Assembly (NCBI GenBank): GCA_024681795.1
Contig: JAILAD010000036.1
Coordinates: 24,899-88,898 of the forward strand
Direction of reading: 5' to 3'
DNA length: 64,000 nucleotides
DNA from: Lachnospiraceae bacterium
GTDB taxonomy: Bacteria; Bacillota; Clostridia; Lachnospirales; Lachnospiraceae
Part shown: in pieces, positions 37,574 to 46,061 of the stretch
Numbering within the stretch: the stretch's first letter is position 1
Layout: every line of letters begins with the position of its first letter
Translations under genes and position numbers: made by a program
Notes under the pieces: model-generated
Told to the model about the DNA's origin: nothing
The model's database searches: none
What the model saw: only the letters and a program-made list of their open reading frames with translations

Positions 37574-38797
37574 TTACTGTCCCTTTTTCTCAACCTCCAG
37601 CATCTTCATGGCACGAACCTTTGTGGAAAGACCGAAGAGGTTGATGAATCCGTCCGCATCGTGATGATCGTATAAATCACCGGTCGTGAAAGACGCAAGA
37701 CTTTCGTTGTATAAGGAGTAGGGAGAAGTGGTGCCTGCCTTAATGATGTTTCCTTTGTACAGTTTGAATTTAACTTCTCCGGTTACATATTCCTGTGTGG
37801 AGGTGATGAATGCACGGATTGCATCGCAAAGCGGAGTGAACCATTTTCCTTCGTAAATAACCTGTGCAAGAAGCGCGCCCATTTCTGCTTTGGTACGATA
37901 GCAGTCACGGTCGAGAATGAGTTCCTCAAGCTGCTGATGAGCTTCGTAGAGAATCGTTCCTCCCGGTGTTTCGTATACGCCACGGGATTTCATGCCGACT
38001 ACACGGTTTTCCACGATATCGATGATACCGATGCCGTGCTTTCCGCCGATCTGATTTAATTTTCTTAAAATATCGGATACCTTCATGGATTCGCCGTTTA
38101 TTGCAACGGGAACACCTTTTTCAAAGGAAAGGGTAACGTATTCACCCTCGTCCGGTGCTTTTTCGGGAGTTACGCCGAGTACAAGAAGATGCTCGTAATT
38201 CGGCTCATTGGAAGGATCCTCAAGCTCCAGACCTTCATGGGAAATATGCCAGATATTTCTGTCGCGGCTGTAAGAGGAGTCTGCTGCGAACGGAAGATCG
38301 ATGCCGTGCCGGTGGCAGTACTCGATTTCGGATTCACGGGAATCAAGTTTCCACAAGGGACTTCTCCAGGGAGCGATGATTTTTAAATCGGGAGCAAGAG
38401 CCTTGATGCCAAGCTCGAAACGAATCTGGTCGTTTCCTTTTCCGGTTGCACCGTGGCAGATTGCGGATGCGCCTTCTTTTCTTGCGATTTCCACAAGTCT
38501 TTTTACGATTGCCGGTCTTGCCATGGAGGTACCGAGCAGATATTTGTTTTCATATACGGCATGTGCCTGTACGCAGGGTACGATATAGTTGTCGCAGAAA
38601 TCATCCACGATATCTTCAATATAAAGTTTCGTAGCGCCGCTTAATTTGGCACGTTCGTTTAAGCCGTCAAGCTCGTTTCCCTGTCCGCAGTCCACACAGA
38701 CACAGATTACTTCGTAATCGAAGTTTTCCTTTAACCAGGGAATAATTGCGGTAGTGTCAAGACCGCCGGAATATGCTAAAACTACTTTTTCTTTCAT
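37574..38797 (-). CDS. argG: Argininosuccinate synthase
   Basis: Start MKEKVVLAYSGGLDTTAIIPWLKE at 38797; 'CHGATGKGNDQIRFELG', 'ADSSYSRDRNIWHISHEG', 'GIGIIDIVENRVVGMKSRGVYETPGG'. Confidence 0.97.
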   Translation of the reverse strand: MKEKVVLAYSGGLDTTAIIPWLKENFDYEVICVCVDCGQGNELDGLNERAKLSGATKLYIEDIVDDFCDNYIVPCVQAHAVYENKYLLGTSMARPAIVKRLVEIARKEGASAICHGATGKGNDQIRFELGIKALAPDLKIIAPWRSPLWKLDSRESEIEYCHRHGIDLPFAADSSYSRDRNIWHISHEGLELEDPSNEPNYEHLLVLGVTPEKAPDEGEYVTLSFEKGVPVAINGESMKVSDILRKLNQIGGKHGIGIIDIVENRVVGMKSRGVYETPGGTILYEAHQQLEELILDRDCYRTKAEMGALLAQVIYEGKWFTPLCDAIRAFITSTQEYVTGEVKFKLYKGNIIKAGTTSPYSLYNESLASFTTGDLYDHHDADGFINLFGLSTKVRAMKMLEVEKKGQ

Positions 38798-38878
38798 AAT
38801 ATTAAGTCCTCCTGAATTTGTTAAATAAAGACAAAAACTACTATACAACATTTCAAACTCCTGTGCAAGTATAAATAG

Positions 38879-38954
38879 TGCATAAAAATACATAAAATTA
38901 ATGCATAAATGCATATTTTTGCATAATTATCCAAAAATGATGAATAAAATTTAA
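38879..38954. promoter_or_regulatory. Candidate ArgR operator array upstream of argG
   Basis: ARG-box-like TGCATAAAAATACA (38879-38892), TGCATAATTATCCA (38920-38933), TGAATAAAATTTAA (38941-38954); each 12/14 to TGAATWWWWATTCA. A weaker site near 38900-38913 gives about 21-bp spacing throughout. Confidence 0.55.
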
Positions 38955-38996
38955 AAATATAGGTGGACTTTTGAAAGAAATGTGTTATAGTAGTGT

Positions 38997-39064
38997 GGTG
39001 CCTGACCCCATTACGAAATTGTTACAGAAATGAAACAGAATGTAATGGTGCCTGACCCCGTTAC
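38997..39064. repeat. Two copies of the GTAATGGTGCCTGACCCCATTAC-type palindromic element
   Basis: GGTGCCTGACCCCATTAC at 38997-39014 and GTAATGGTGCCTGACCCCGTTAC at 39042-39064; opposite orientation to the copies at 20855-20903. Confidence 0.85.
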
Positions 39065-39084
39065 AAAGAGCATGAGGAAATGAT

Positions 39085-39558
39085 ATGGATAATATAAAGG
39101 AAACCGAATTTGAAATCCGTCCGATGGAAATGGAAGATTACGAGCAGGTAAAAGCCCTCTGGCTTTCGATTAAAGGCTTCGCCATCCGAAGCATTGATGA
39201 TTCGAAAGAGGGTGTGGAGAAATTCTTAAAAAGAAATCCCGGTCTTTCCTGTGTCAGTGTGGCAAACGGTAAAATCGTCGGCGCGATTCTGTGCGGAAAC
39301 GACGGACGAAGAGGCTGCCTTTATCATGTATGCGTAAAGCAGGAATACAGAATGCACGGAATCGGAAAAGCAATGGTAGGCTTTTGTATGAGAGCTTTAA
39401 AAGAGGAAGGGATCAACAAGGTTTCCCTGATTGCGTTTTCCACCAATGACGTCGGAAACGCTTTCTGGCACGAGATCGGCTGGACTAAAAGAGAAGATTT
39501 AAACTACTATGATTTCGTACTCAACGAAAACAATATTTCCTCGTTCGTGACGAACTGA
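39085..39558 (+). CDS. GNAT-family N-acetyltransferase
   Basis: 'IRPMEMEDYEQVKALWLSI', 'GCLYHVCVKQEYRMHGIGKAMVGFCMRALKEEG', 'NAFWHEIGW'. Confidence 0.88.
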   Translation: MDNIKETEFEIRPMEMEDYEQVKALWLSIKGFAIRSIDDSKEGVEKFLKRNPGLSCVSVANGKIVGAILCGNDGRRGCLYHVCVKQEYRMHGIGKAMVGFCMRALKEEGINKVSLIAFSTNDVGNAFWHEIGWTKREDLNYYDFVLNENNISSFVTN

Positions 39559-39634
39559 GGGATAAATGCCCGGTGAACCGGGCGATTATTGAAGGATAAC
39601 CGGATTGAATGGCAACCGAAAGGAAGAAACGGAT

Positions 39635-40858
39635 ATGAAAAGGACAGAAGGCGGCGTGACCGCGGCAAAAGGATTCGCGGCAGCGGACTGCGAGGCAAAC
39701 ATTAAATATAAGGACAGGACCGATATGGCGATGGTATTCAGTAAAGAACCCTGTGTATGCGCGGGAACCTTTACTTCCAATATTGTAAAAGCGGCCTGTG
39801 TTATGTGGGATAAGGAGATTGTGGAATCCGGAAGATGTATGCACGGTGTAATCGTGAATTCCGGAATTGCCAATGCCTGTACGGGAAAAGAAGGATATGA
39901 CGCCTGCATGGCGACTGCAAAAGCAGCGGAAGAGATGCTTTCCGTACCGTATGATACCATCGCGGTTGCATCGACCGGTGTTATCGGAATGCAGCTCCCT
40001 GTGGATAAGCTGACAGCCGGAGTAAAAAATATGAGCGCTTCCCTTGAGGAAACGCTTGATGCCGGAACGAGAGCAAGCAAAGCCATCATGACCACCGATA
40101 CCGTCAACAAGGAAATTGCGGTTACTTTTGAAATCAGCGGAAAGACAGTGACTCTCGGCGGAATGAGCAAGGGATCCGGTATGATTCATCCGAATATGTG
40201 TACCATGCTCGGTTTTCTTACCACCGATCTTGCGATTGAGAAAAAACTCCTGCAGGAAGCATTATCGGAAGTGGTTACGGATACTTTTAACATGATTTCC
40301 GTAGACGGAGACACTTCCACCAATGATACGCTTTTAATCATGGCAAACGGTCTTGCCGGTAATCAGAAGATTTCCGAAAAGAATGCGGATTATGAAACCT
40401 TTAAAGAAGCGCTTTTCGAGGTTTGCAGATTCCTTGCAAGAAAAATGGCCTCCGACGGCGAAGGTGCAACCAAGCTGTTTACGGCGCATGTTTTAAATGC
40501 CCGTACAAAGGAGGATGCAAGAATTCTTGCAAGGTCCGTGATTTCTTCTTCTTTATCAAAGGCCGCAATTTACGGCTGCGATGCAAATTTCGGAAGATTC
40601 TTATGCGCAATGGGATATTCGGGTGTAAGCTTTGATCAAAATGACGTGGAACTGTTCTTTGAAAGCAGCGCGGGAGAATGCAAGGTATTTGAATACGGTG
40701 TGCCTCTTCCCTTTGACGAGGAACAGGCTACGAAGATTATGTCCGAAGAGGAAGTTATCATTCGCATCGACATGCATGAAGGGAAAGAAGAAGCGACTGC
40801 CTGGGGATGTGATTTGACTTATGATTATGTTAAAATAAATGCGGATTATCGTTCGTAA
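39635..40858 (+). CDS. argJ: Bifunctional glutamate N-acetyltransferase/amino-acid acetyltransferase
   Basis: Start [14 protein letters not shown]; '[18 protein letters not shown]', '[24 protein letters not shown]', '[16 protein letters not shown]'. Confidence 0.95.
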   Translation: MKRTEGGVTAAKGFAAADCEANIKYKDRTDMAMVFSKEPCVCAGTFTSNIVKAACVMWDKEIVESGRCMHGVIVNSGIANACTGKEGYDACMATAKAAEEMLSVPYDTIAVASTGVIGMQLPVDKLTAGVKNMSASLEETLDAGTRASKAIMTTDTVNKEIAVTFEISGKTVTLGGMSKGSGMIHPNMCTMLGFLTTDLAIEKKLLQEALSEVVTDTFNMISVDGDTSTNDTLLIMANGLAGNQKISEKNADYETFKEALFEVCRFLARKMASDGEGATKLFTAHVLNARTKEDARILARSVISSSLSKAAIYGCDANFGRFLCAMGYSGVSFDQNDVELFFESSAGECKVFEYGVPLPFDEEQATKIMSEEEVIIRIDMHEGKEEATAWGCDLTYDYVKINADYRS

Positions 40859-40869
40859 CGGAGGAACAA

Positions 40870-41766
40870 ATGGAAAAGGACATGGAAAAAGTACTGGAGA
40901 AGGCAAACGTCTTAGTGGAGGCACTCCCGTACATTCAGAAATTCAATCGTAAAATAATAGTGGTAAAATACGGCGGAAGTGCCATGAGCGACGAAGAGAT
41001 GCAGAAAAAAGTCATCGAAGACGTGGTACTTTTAAAACTGGTAGGCTTCAAGCCCATTATCGTACACGGCGGCGGAAAAGCCATCAGCAAATGGGTGAAG
41101 AAGAGCGGAAAAGAAGCGGAATTTTATAAAGGACTCCGAATCACGGATGAGGAAACCATGGAAATTGCGGAAATGGTTTTAAACCGTGTCAACAAAAGCC
41201 TTGTAGCAATGGCGGAGCAGCTCGGGGTACGTGCAATCGGTATTTCCGGAAAAGACGGAAAACTTCTGAATGTGGACAAACGATATGTGGACGGTATGGA
41301 TATCGGTTTTGTCGGGGACATCAAGAAAGTGGATACGAAGATTTTATTCGATCTTCTGGAAAAAGATTTTCTTCCCATCGTGGCTCCGATCGGACTGGAT
41401 GATGAGTACAATACCTATAATATCAACGCGGATGATGCGGCATGCGAAATTGCAAAGGCGGTAGGTGCCGAGAAGCTCGCGTTTTTAACGGATATCGAAG
41501 GTCTGTACAGGGATTTGAACGATCCTTCCACACTGATTTCAAGAATCACGACCACACAGGCAAGAAGATTAATCGACGGCGGTTTCATCGGCGGAGGAAT
41601 GCTTCCGAAACTCGGAAACTGCATTCAGGCCGTGGAGGACGGCGTTCAGAGAGTCCATATTCTGGACGGCAGAATTCCGCACTGTCTGCTTTTGGAAATT
41701 TTTACAAAGAAAGGTATCGGTACTGTGATTATTTCCGACAATGATCCGATCGGTATGGAGGAATAA
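40870..41766 (+). CDS. argB: Acetylglutamate kinase
   Basis: '[10 protein letters not shown]', '[13 protein letters not shown]', '[49 protein letters not shown]'. Confidence 0.97.
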   Translation: MEKDMEKVLEKANVLVEALPYIQKFNRKIIVVKYGGSAMSDEEMQKKVIEDVVLLKLVGFKPIIVHGGGKAISKWVKKSGKEAEFYKGLRITDEETMEIAEMVLNRVNKSLVAMAEQLGVRAIGISGKDGKLLNVDKRYVDGMDIGFVGDIKKVDTKILFDLLEKDFLPIVAPIGLDDEYNTYNINADDAACEIAKAVGAEKLAFLTDIEGLYRDLNDPSTLISRITTTQARRLIDGGFIGGGMLPKLGNCIQAVEDGVQRVHILDGRIPHCLLLEIFTKKGIGTVIISDNDPIGMEE

Positions 41767-41769
41767 AAT

Positions 41770-42960
41770 ATGATGCAGCAGATTATCGAGGAAGCTGAAA
41801 GTGTGCTTCTTCACACATATAACAGGTATCAGGTTGTTTTCGATCACGGAGACGGTGTTAAATTATATGATATCGATGGAAAAGAGTATCTGGATTTTGT
41901 ATCCGGAATCGGTGTTTTTGCACTCGGATACGGAAACAAAGCATATAATGATGCATTAAAAAATCAGATTGACAAGATAACGCATACTTCAAATTATTAC
42001 TATAACGTGCCTGCAATCGAAGCCGCAAAAGCCGTGAAGAAAGCATCCGGAATGGACCGGATATTCTTTACCAACTCCGGCGCGGAAGCGGTGGAAGGCG
42101 CGTTAAAAGCCGCAAGAAAATACGCATATTTAAAAGACGGAAGAACCGATCATGAAATTATCGCGATGAATCATTCGTTCCACGGAAGAACCTTCGGAGC
42201 GCTTTCCGTAACGGGAACGCCGAAGTACCGTGAGGCATTTGAACCGATGATCGGAAATATCAGGTTTGCGGATTATAACGATCTTGACAGTGTAAAAGCC
42301 CTGATTACCGATAAGACCTGCGCGGTTATCATGGAGACCATACAGGGCGAGGGCGGAATTTACCCCGCTGACGAAGCTTTTATAAAAGGCGTTCGCGCAC
42401 TTTGCGACGAGCATGACATTCTTCTGATTCTGGATGAAATCCAGTGCGGAATGGGCAGAAGCGGATATCTGTTTGCGTGGCAGGAATACGGTGTAAAACC
42501 GGACATCATGACCACTGCAAAAGCGCTTGGTTGCGGTGTCCCCGTGGGAGCGTTTCTGATGACGGAAAAAGTCGGACAGGCTTCCTTAAAAGCCGGCGAT
42601 CACGGAACTACCTACGGAGGAAATCCTCTTGCCGGTGCTGCAATCTGCGAGGTATTCCGTCAGTATGAGGAAAAGAATCTGACGGAACATGTAAAAGAAG
42701 TCGGCACATATCTTTACGAAAAATTGGAGGAAGTAAAGGCTTCCTGCCCGATGATTAAAGACCACAGGGGAAAAGGTCTGATGCAGGGACTTGAATTTGA
42801 CCGCGAGGTTGCACCCGTTATCAATAAAGCATTGGAGAACGGCGTTGTATTAATTAATGCCGGAACCAAAATTATCAGGTTCCTTCCGCCTCTTGTAATT
42901 GAAAAAGAGGATGTGGATGCAATGATTGCCGTTTTGAAAGAAGCCATAAAGGAACTTTAA
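41770..42960 (+). CDS. argD: Acetylornithine aminotransferase
   Basis: 'FTNSGAEAVEGALKAARKYA', 'NHSFHGRTFGALSVTG', 'LDEIQCGMGRSGYLFAWQ', 'TTAKALGCGVPVGAFL'. Confidence 0.95.
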   Translation: MMQQIIEEAESVLLHTYNRYQVVFDHGDGVKLYDIDGKEYLDFVSGIGVFALGYGNKAYNDALKNQIDKITHTSNYYYNVPAIEAAKAVKKASGMDRIFFTNSGAEAVEGALKAARKYAYLKDGRTDHEIIAMNHSFHGRTFGALSVTGTPKYREAFEPMIGNIRFADYNDLDSVKALITDKTCAVIMETIQGEGGIYPADEAFIKGVRALCDEHDILLILDEIQCGMGRSGYLFAWQEYGVKPDIMTTAKALGCGVPVGAFLMTEKVGQASLKAGDHGTTYGGNPLAGAAICEVFRQYEEKNLTEHVKEVGTYLYEKLEEVKASCPMIKDHRGKGLMQGLEFDREVAPVINKALENGVVLINAGTKIIRFLPPLVIEKEDVDAMIAVLKEAIKEL

Positions 42961-42963
42961 AAC

Positions 42964-44433
42964 ATGCGTAAGAAACTGATTTCTATTTTTCTGCTGATAA
43001 GTATGATGGTGGCTCTTCTTTTCGGAGATTCCTACGGAGTTTTGAAAAAGGGACTTACGGAAGAAGAGGAACTTTTTAAAGATGCCATGGTAATCTGGTA
43101 TACGGACCCGCAATACGGGGAGTATATCAGGGATGCCGCGGTGACGTTTGAAAATAAAACCGGAGTCAAGGTAATTGCAATGGAAGTATCGGATGTGGAT
43201 TATCTGGAGAATATCCAGCGTTCCACTCTGGACGGTGTGAAGGCTCCGGATTTATTTGTGCTTACAAACGATTCCCTCGAAAGAGCGGTTTTATCCGGGC
43301 TTGCGGGGTCATGTTCCGATCCGGAGCATGTTCTGAATTCCGCATTTTATGCGGATGCCGGACTTCGTGCCGTAACCTACAGGGATTTGTATTACGGTTA
43401 TCCGTTAAGTTATGAAACGGCCGTAATTGTTTACAATGAGTCTGCGCTGGAAGACATTGTCAGAACGCAGGATGCACTCGCCCAGTCCGGAGAAACTACG
43501 GAAGGCTTTACGATAGCACCGGAAATACTCGAGCAAATTAAGGAACAGGAAGCACGACAGGAACTGTCTTATGAGGAACAACTCGAGCTTGAGGCAAGAG
43601 CGAAAGAAATTCTGCCTACATCTGTAGTCGGAATTCTGGATTTTGCAAACAAGTATTCCCTCCCGGAAGGAATGGAGAGTTATTTTAACTGGGATACGGA
43701 AGACGTGCTCTATAATTACTGGTTTGCAGGTGCATACTTAAATGTCGGGGGAGAGTGCTGCGACAGATCAGAGGATATCAGTATTTACAACGAGCAGGCA
43801 CTTTATTCCCTGAAGGTATTTCAGGATTTCAAAAACTATTTTTCCATGGATGACGAAAGCAATTCGTATTCGGATACCATCAATGCATTCATTAACCGGA
43901 AGAGTCTTTTTACGGTAGCAGGTACGGATGTGATTTCGAAACTGGAAAAGGCAAAGGCTGACGATTTGTTTGAAGATGAATACGACATCCTGCCGCTCGG
44001 AATGCTAAACGGTTCCTTAAGCTGCAGAGGGTTAAGCGTTACCACCATGGTTTGCGTAAACGGACTGAACGAGAACAGAACCGCGGCCGAAAGTTTTGCA
44101 GCGTTTCTGACGACGGATTATGCGCCGAACCTGTATGCAAGATGCGCCAAAATGACGGCGGCACATCTGGAGGAATATCCGTATCCGCAGATGGAAACAA
44201 TTGAAAGCTGCTATGAAAAAACCGTGTCACTGCCGAAAATGGTGGAAACGGGAAATTATTATATTCTTGCCGAAATGTGTTTTTCAAACATCTGGGACGG
44301 TGAAGACGTCAATGCGGAACTGAAGAAACTGTCCGAAACGGTACTCCGGAATTATTTCGGGAAAGATTTTGAAAACGTACCGATTGAAACTCCCGAAGTT
44401 ACGGAAAATTATAATTCCGTCGGGGATAATTAG
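42964..44433 (+). CDS. Extracellular solute-binding protein (family 1-like)
   Basis: Hydrophobic signal segment, 'MVIWYTDPQYGEYIRDAAVTFENKTGVKVIAMEVSDVDYLENI', 'APDLFVLTNDSLERAV'. No adjacent permease or ATPase. Confidence 0.75.
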   Translation: MRKKLISIFLLISMMVALLFGDSYGVLKKGLTEEEELFKDAMVIWYTDPQYGEYIRDAAVTFENKTGVKVIAMEVSDVDYLENIQRSTLDGVKAPDLFVLTNDSLERAVLSGLAGSCSDPEHVLNSAFYADAGLRAVTYRDLYYGYPLSYETAVIVYNESALEDIVRTQDALAQSGETTEGFTIAPEILEQIKEQEARQELSYEEQLELEARAKEILPTSVVGILDFANKYSLPEGMESYFNWDTEDVLYNYWFAGAYLNVGGECCDRSEDISIYNEQALYSLKVFQDFKNYFSMDDESNSYSDTINAFINRKSLFTVAGTDVISKLEKAKADDLFEDEYDILPLGMLNGSLSCRGLSVTTMVCVNGLNENRTAAESFAAFLTTDYAPNLYARCAKMTAAHLEEYPYPQMETIESCYEKTVSLPKMVETGNYYILAEMCFSNIWDGEDVNAELKKLSETVLRNYFGKDFENVPIETPEVTENYNSVGDN

Positions 44434-44555
44434 TTTTTGTGATTTTTGACTTTTTCATACTTGATAAAGTCCGAAAATTTGATTACACTTATATTGCAGA
44501 GTCGGTTCAAGGGACTTTTATCTTATTGTTTGTTTATGGATAAAAGGAGCTGACT

Positions 44556-45230
44556 ATGAATAATAAAAGTCTTAAAAAACGTGTTATTGAAATTGCATTT
44601 ATCATTGTGATTTCGTGCATTCTGTTTCTTTCATGTAATCATGATTCCGAGAATCGTAAACTTCAGATTTCCAAAGCGGGAGATTTGAATTCTTCAGAAT
44701 TAAAACAATCAGGTTTGGAAACAAGAGAAAGAGACGGAGAAGATGAAACCTCTGACTGCGAGAGTGCAGATGAGCAGACGGAACTGTATGTGTATGTCTG
44801 CGGTGCGGTGGTAAATCCCGGACTGTATGCACTTCCTGAAGGAGCAAGAGCAATGGATGCCGTTACGGCGGCAGGCGGGTTTACGGAGGACGCGGCAAGG
44901 GATATCATCAATCTGGCAGAGCCGGAAACGGACGGGAGCATGCTTCGGATTCCGACGAAACAGGAGGCAGCGGACGGAAGATATGAAACCTCGGTCGGAA
45001 TGACAGGTACCCAGGGGATTTCCGTAAACGATACCAGGATTGACATTAACTCCGCGGATGCGGCAAAACTCAGTGAGATTCCGGGAATCGGCGAGACGAA
45101 AGCCAAGGCAATTACGGATTACCGGGAACGAAACGGAAAGTTTTCCAAAGAGGAGGATTTAATGAATGTTCCGGGGATTAAAGCAGGAACGTTCGAAAAG
45201 ATGAAAGACTATATCAAAGTGAATCCGTAA
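44556..45230 (+). CDS. comEA: ComEA-family protein (SLBB plus helix-hairpin-helix)
   Basis: SLBB 'LYVYVCGAVVNPGLYALPEGARAMDAVTAAGGF'; HhH 'RIDINSADAAKLSEIPGIGETKAKAITDYRERNGKFSKEEDLMNVPGI'. Confidence 0.9.
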   Translation: MNNKSLKKRVIEIAFIIVISCILFLSCNHDSENRKLQISKAGDLNSSELKQSGLETRERDGEDETSDCESADEQTELYVYVCGAVVNPGLYALPEGARAMDAVTAAGGFTEDAARDIINLAEPETDGSMLRIPTKQEAADGRYETSVGMTGTQGISVNDTRIDINSADAAKLSEIPGIGETKAKAITDYRERNGKFSKEEDLMNVPGIKAGTFEKMKDYIKVNP

Positions 45231-45344
45231 GGACGGATGAACCGAAGCGGACGGATTTCGGAGATTGAGAATCCGCCGGTTAAACGAAGAATGTGATTAC
45301 GGGGATTTAGTGATTATACGGAATCATTAAAAGGAGAATTGAAG

Positions 45345-46034
45345 ATGGCAAATCGTGTTTTGGTAGTGGACGATGAAAAAGTAATCGTAAAAGGACTTAA
45401 ATTTTCACTTGAGCAGGAAGGCTGGCAGGTGGACTGTGCATATGACGGAGAAGAAGCTTTGAATATGGCGGCAGCCAACCATTACAGCATTATTCTATTG
45501 GATATCATGCTTCCGAAATTCACGGGTCTTGAGGTATGTCAGCAGATCCGGGAGACCTCCAATGTTCCCATTATCATGCTTACCGCAAAAGGTGATGACA
45601 TGGATAAAATCATGGGGCTGGAGTACGGCGCGGATGATTATATTACCAAGCCCTTCAATATTCTGGAAGTAAAGGCCAGAATGAAGGCAATCATGAGAAG
45701 AACCTCCCAGACCAAGAAAAACGACCGGAAAGAAATCGTGTCCGGCGATTTAAGACTTGTTCAGGACGGAAAACGTGTATTTGTAAATGAAAAAGAGATT
45801 AAGGTTACGGGAAAAGAGTACGACCTTTTGAAACTTCTTGTAGAAAACGTTAACAGAGTATATTCCAGAGAAGAGTTATTAAAGACCGTCTGGGGTGCCG
45901 ATTATCCGGGAGATGTCAGAACGGTGGATGTTCATGTCAGACGACTTCGTGAGAAAATCGAGATTAACCCCGGTGAACCGCTTTATGTGCAGACCAAGTG
46001 GGGTTCCGGATATTATTACAAGGAGCATAACTAG
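45345..46034 (+). CDS. OmpR/WalR-like response regulator
   Basis: 'RVLVVDDEKVIVKGLKFSLEQEGW', 'IILLDIMLPKFTGLEVC', 'ADDYITKPFN', C-terminal winged helix 'WGSGYYYK'. Confidence 0.93.
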   Translation: MANRVLVVDDEKVIVKGLKFSLEQEGWQVDCAYDGEEALNMAAANHYSIILLDIMLPKFTGLEVCQQIRETSNVPIIMLTAKGDDMDKIMGLEYGADDYITKPFNILEVKARMKAIMRRTSQTKKNDRKEIVSGDLRLVQDGKRVFVNEKEIKVTGKEYDLLKLLVENVNRVYSREELLKTVWGADYPGDVRTVDVHVRRLREKIEINPGEPLYVQTKWGSGYYYKEHN

Positions 46035-46061
46035 AGACTGTCGAAAACCCGTTAGATTGTT

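Noticed and set aside
39521-40189. Overlapping minus-strand ORFs opposite argJ (222 and 194 aa)
   Set aside because: argJ is unambiguous on the plus strand; the antisense ORFs show no family signature.
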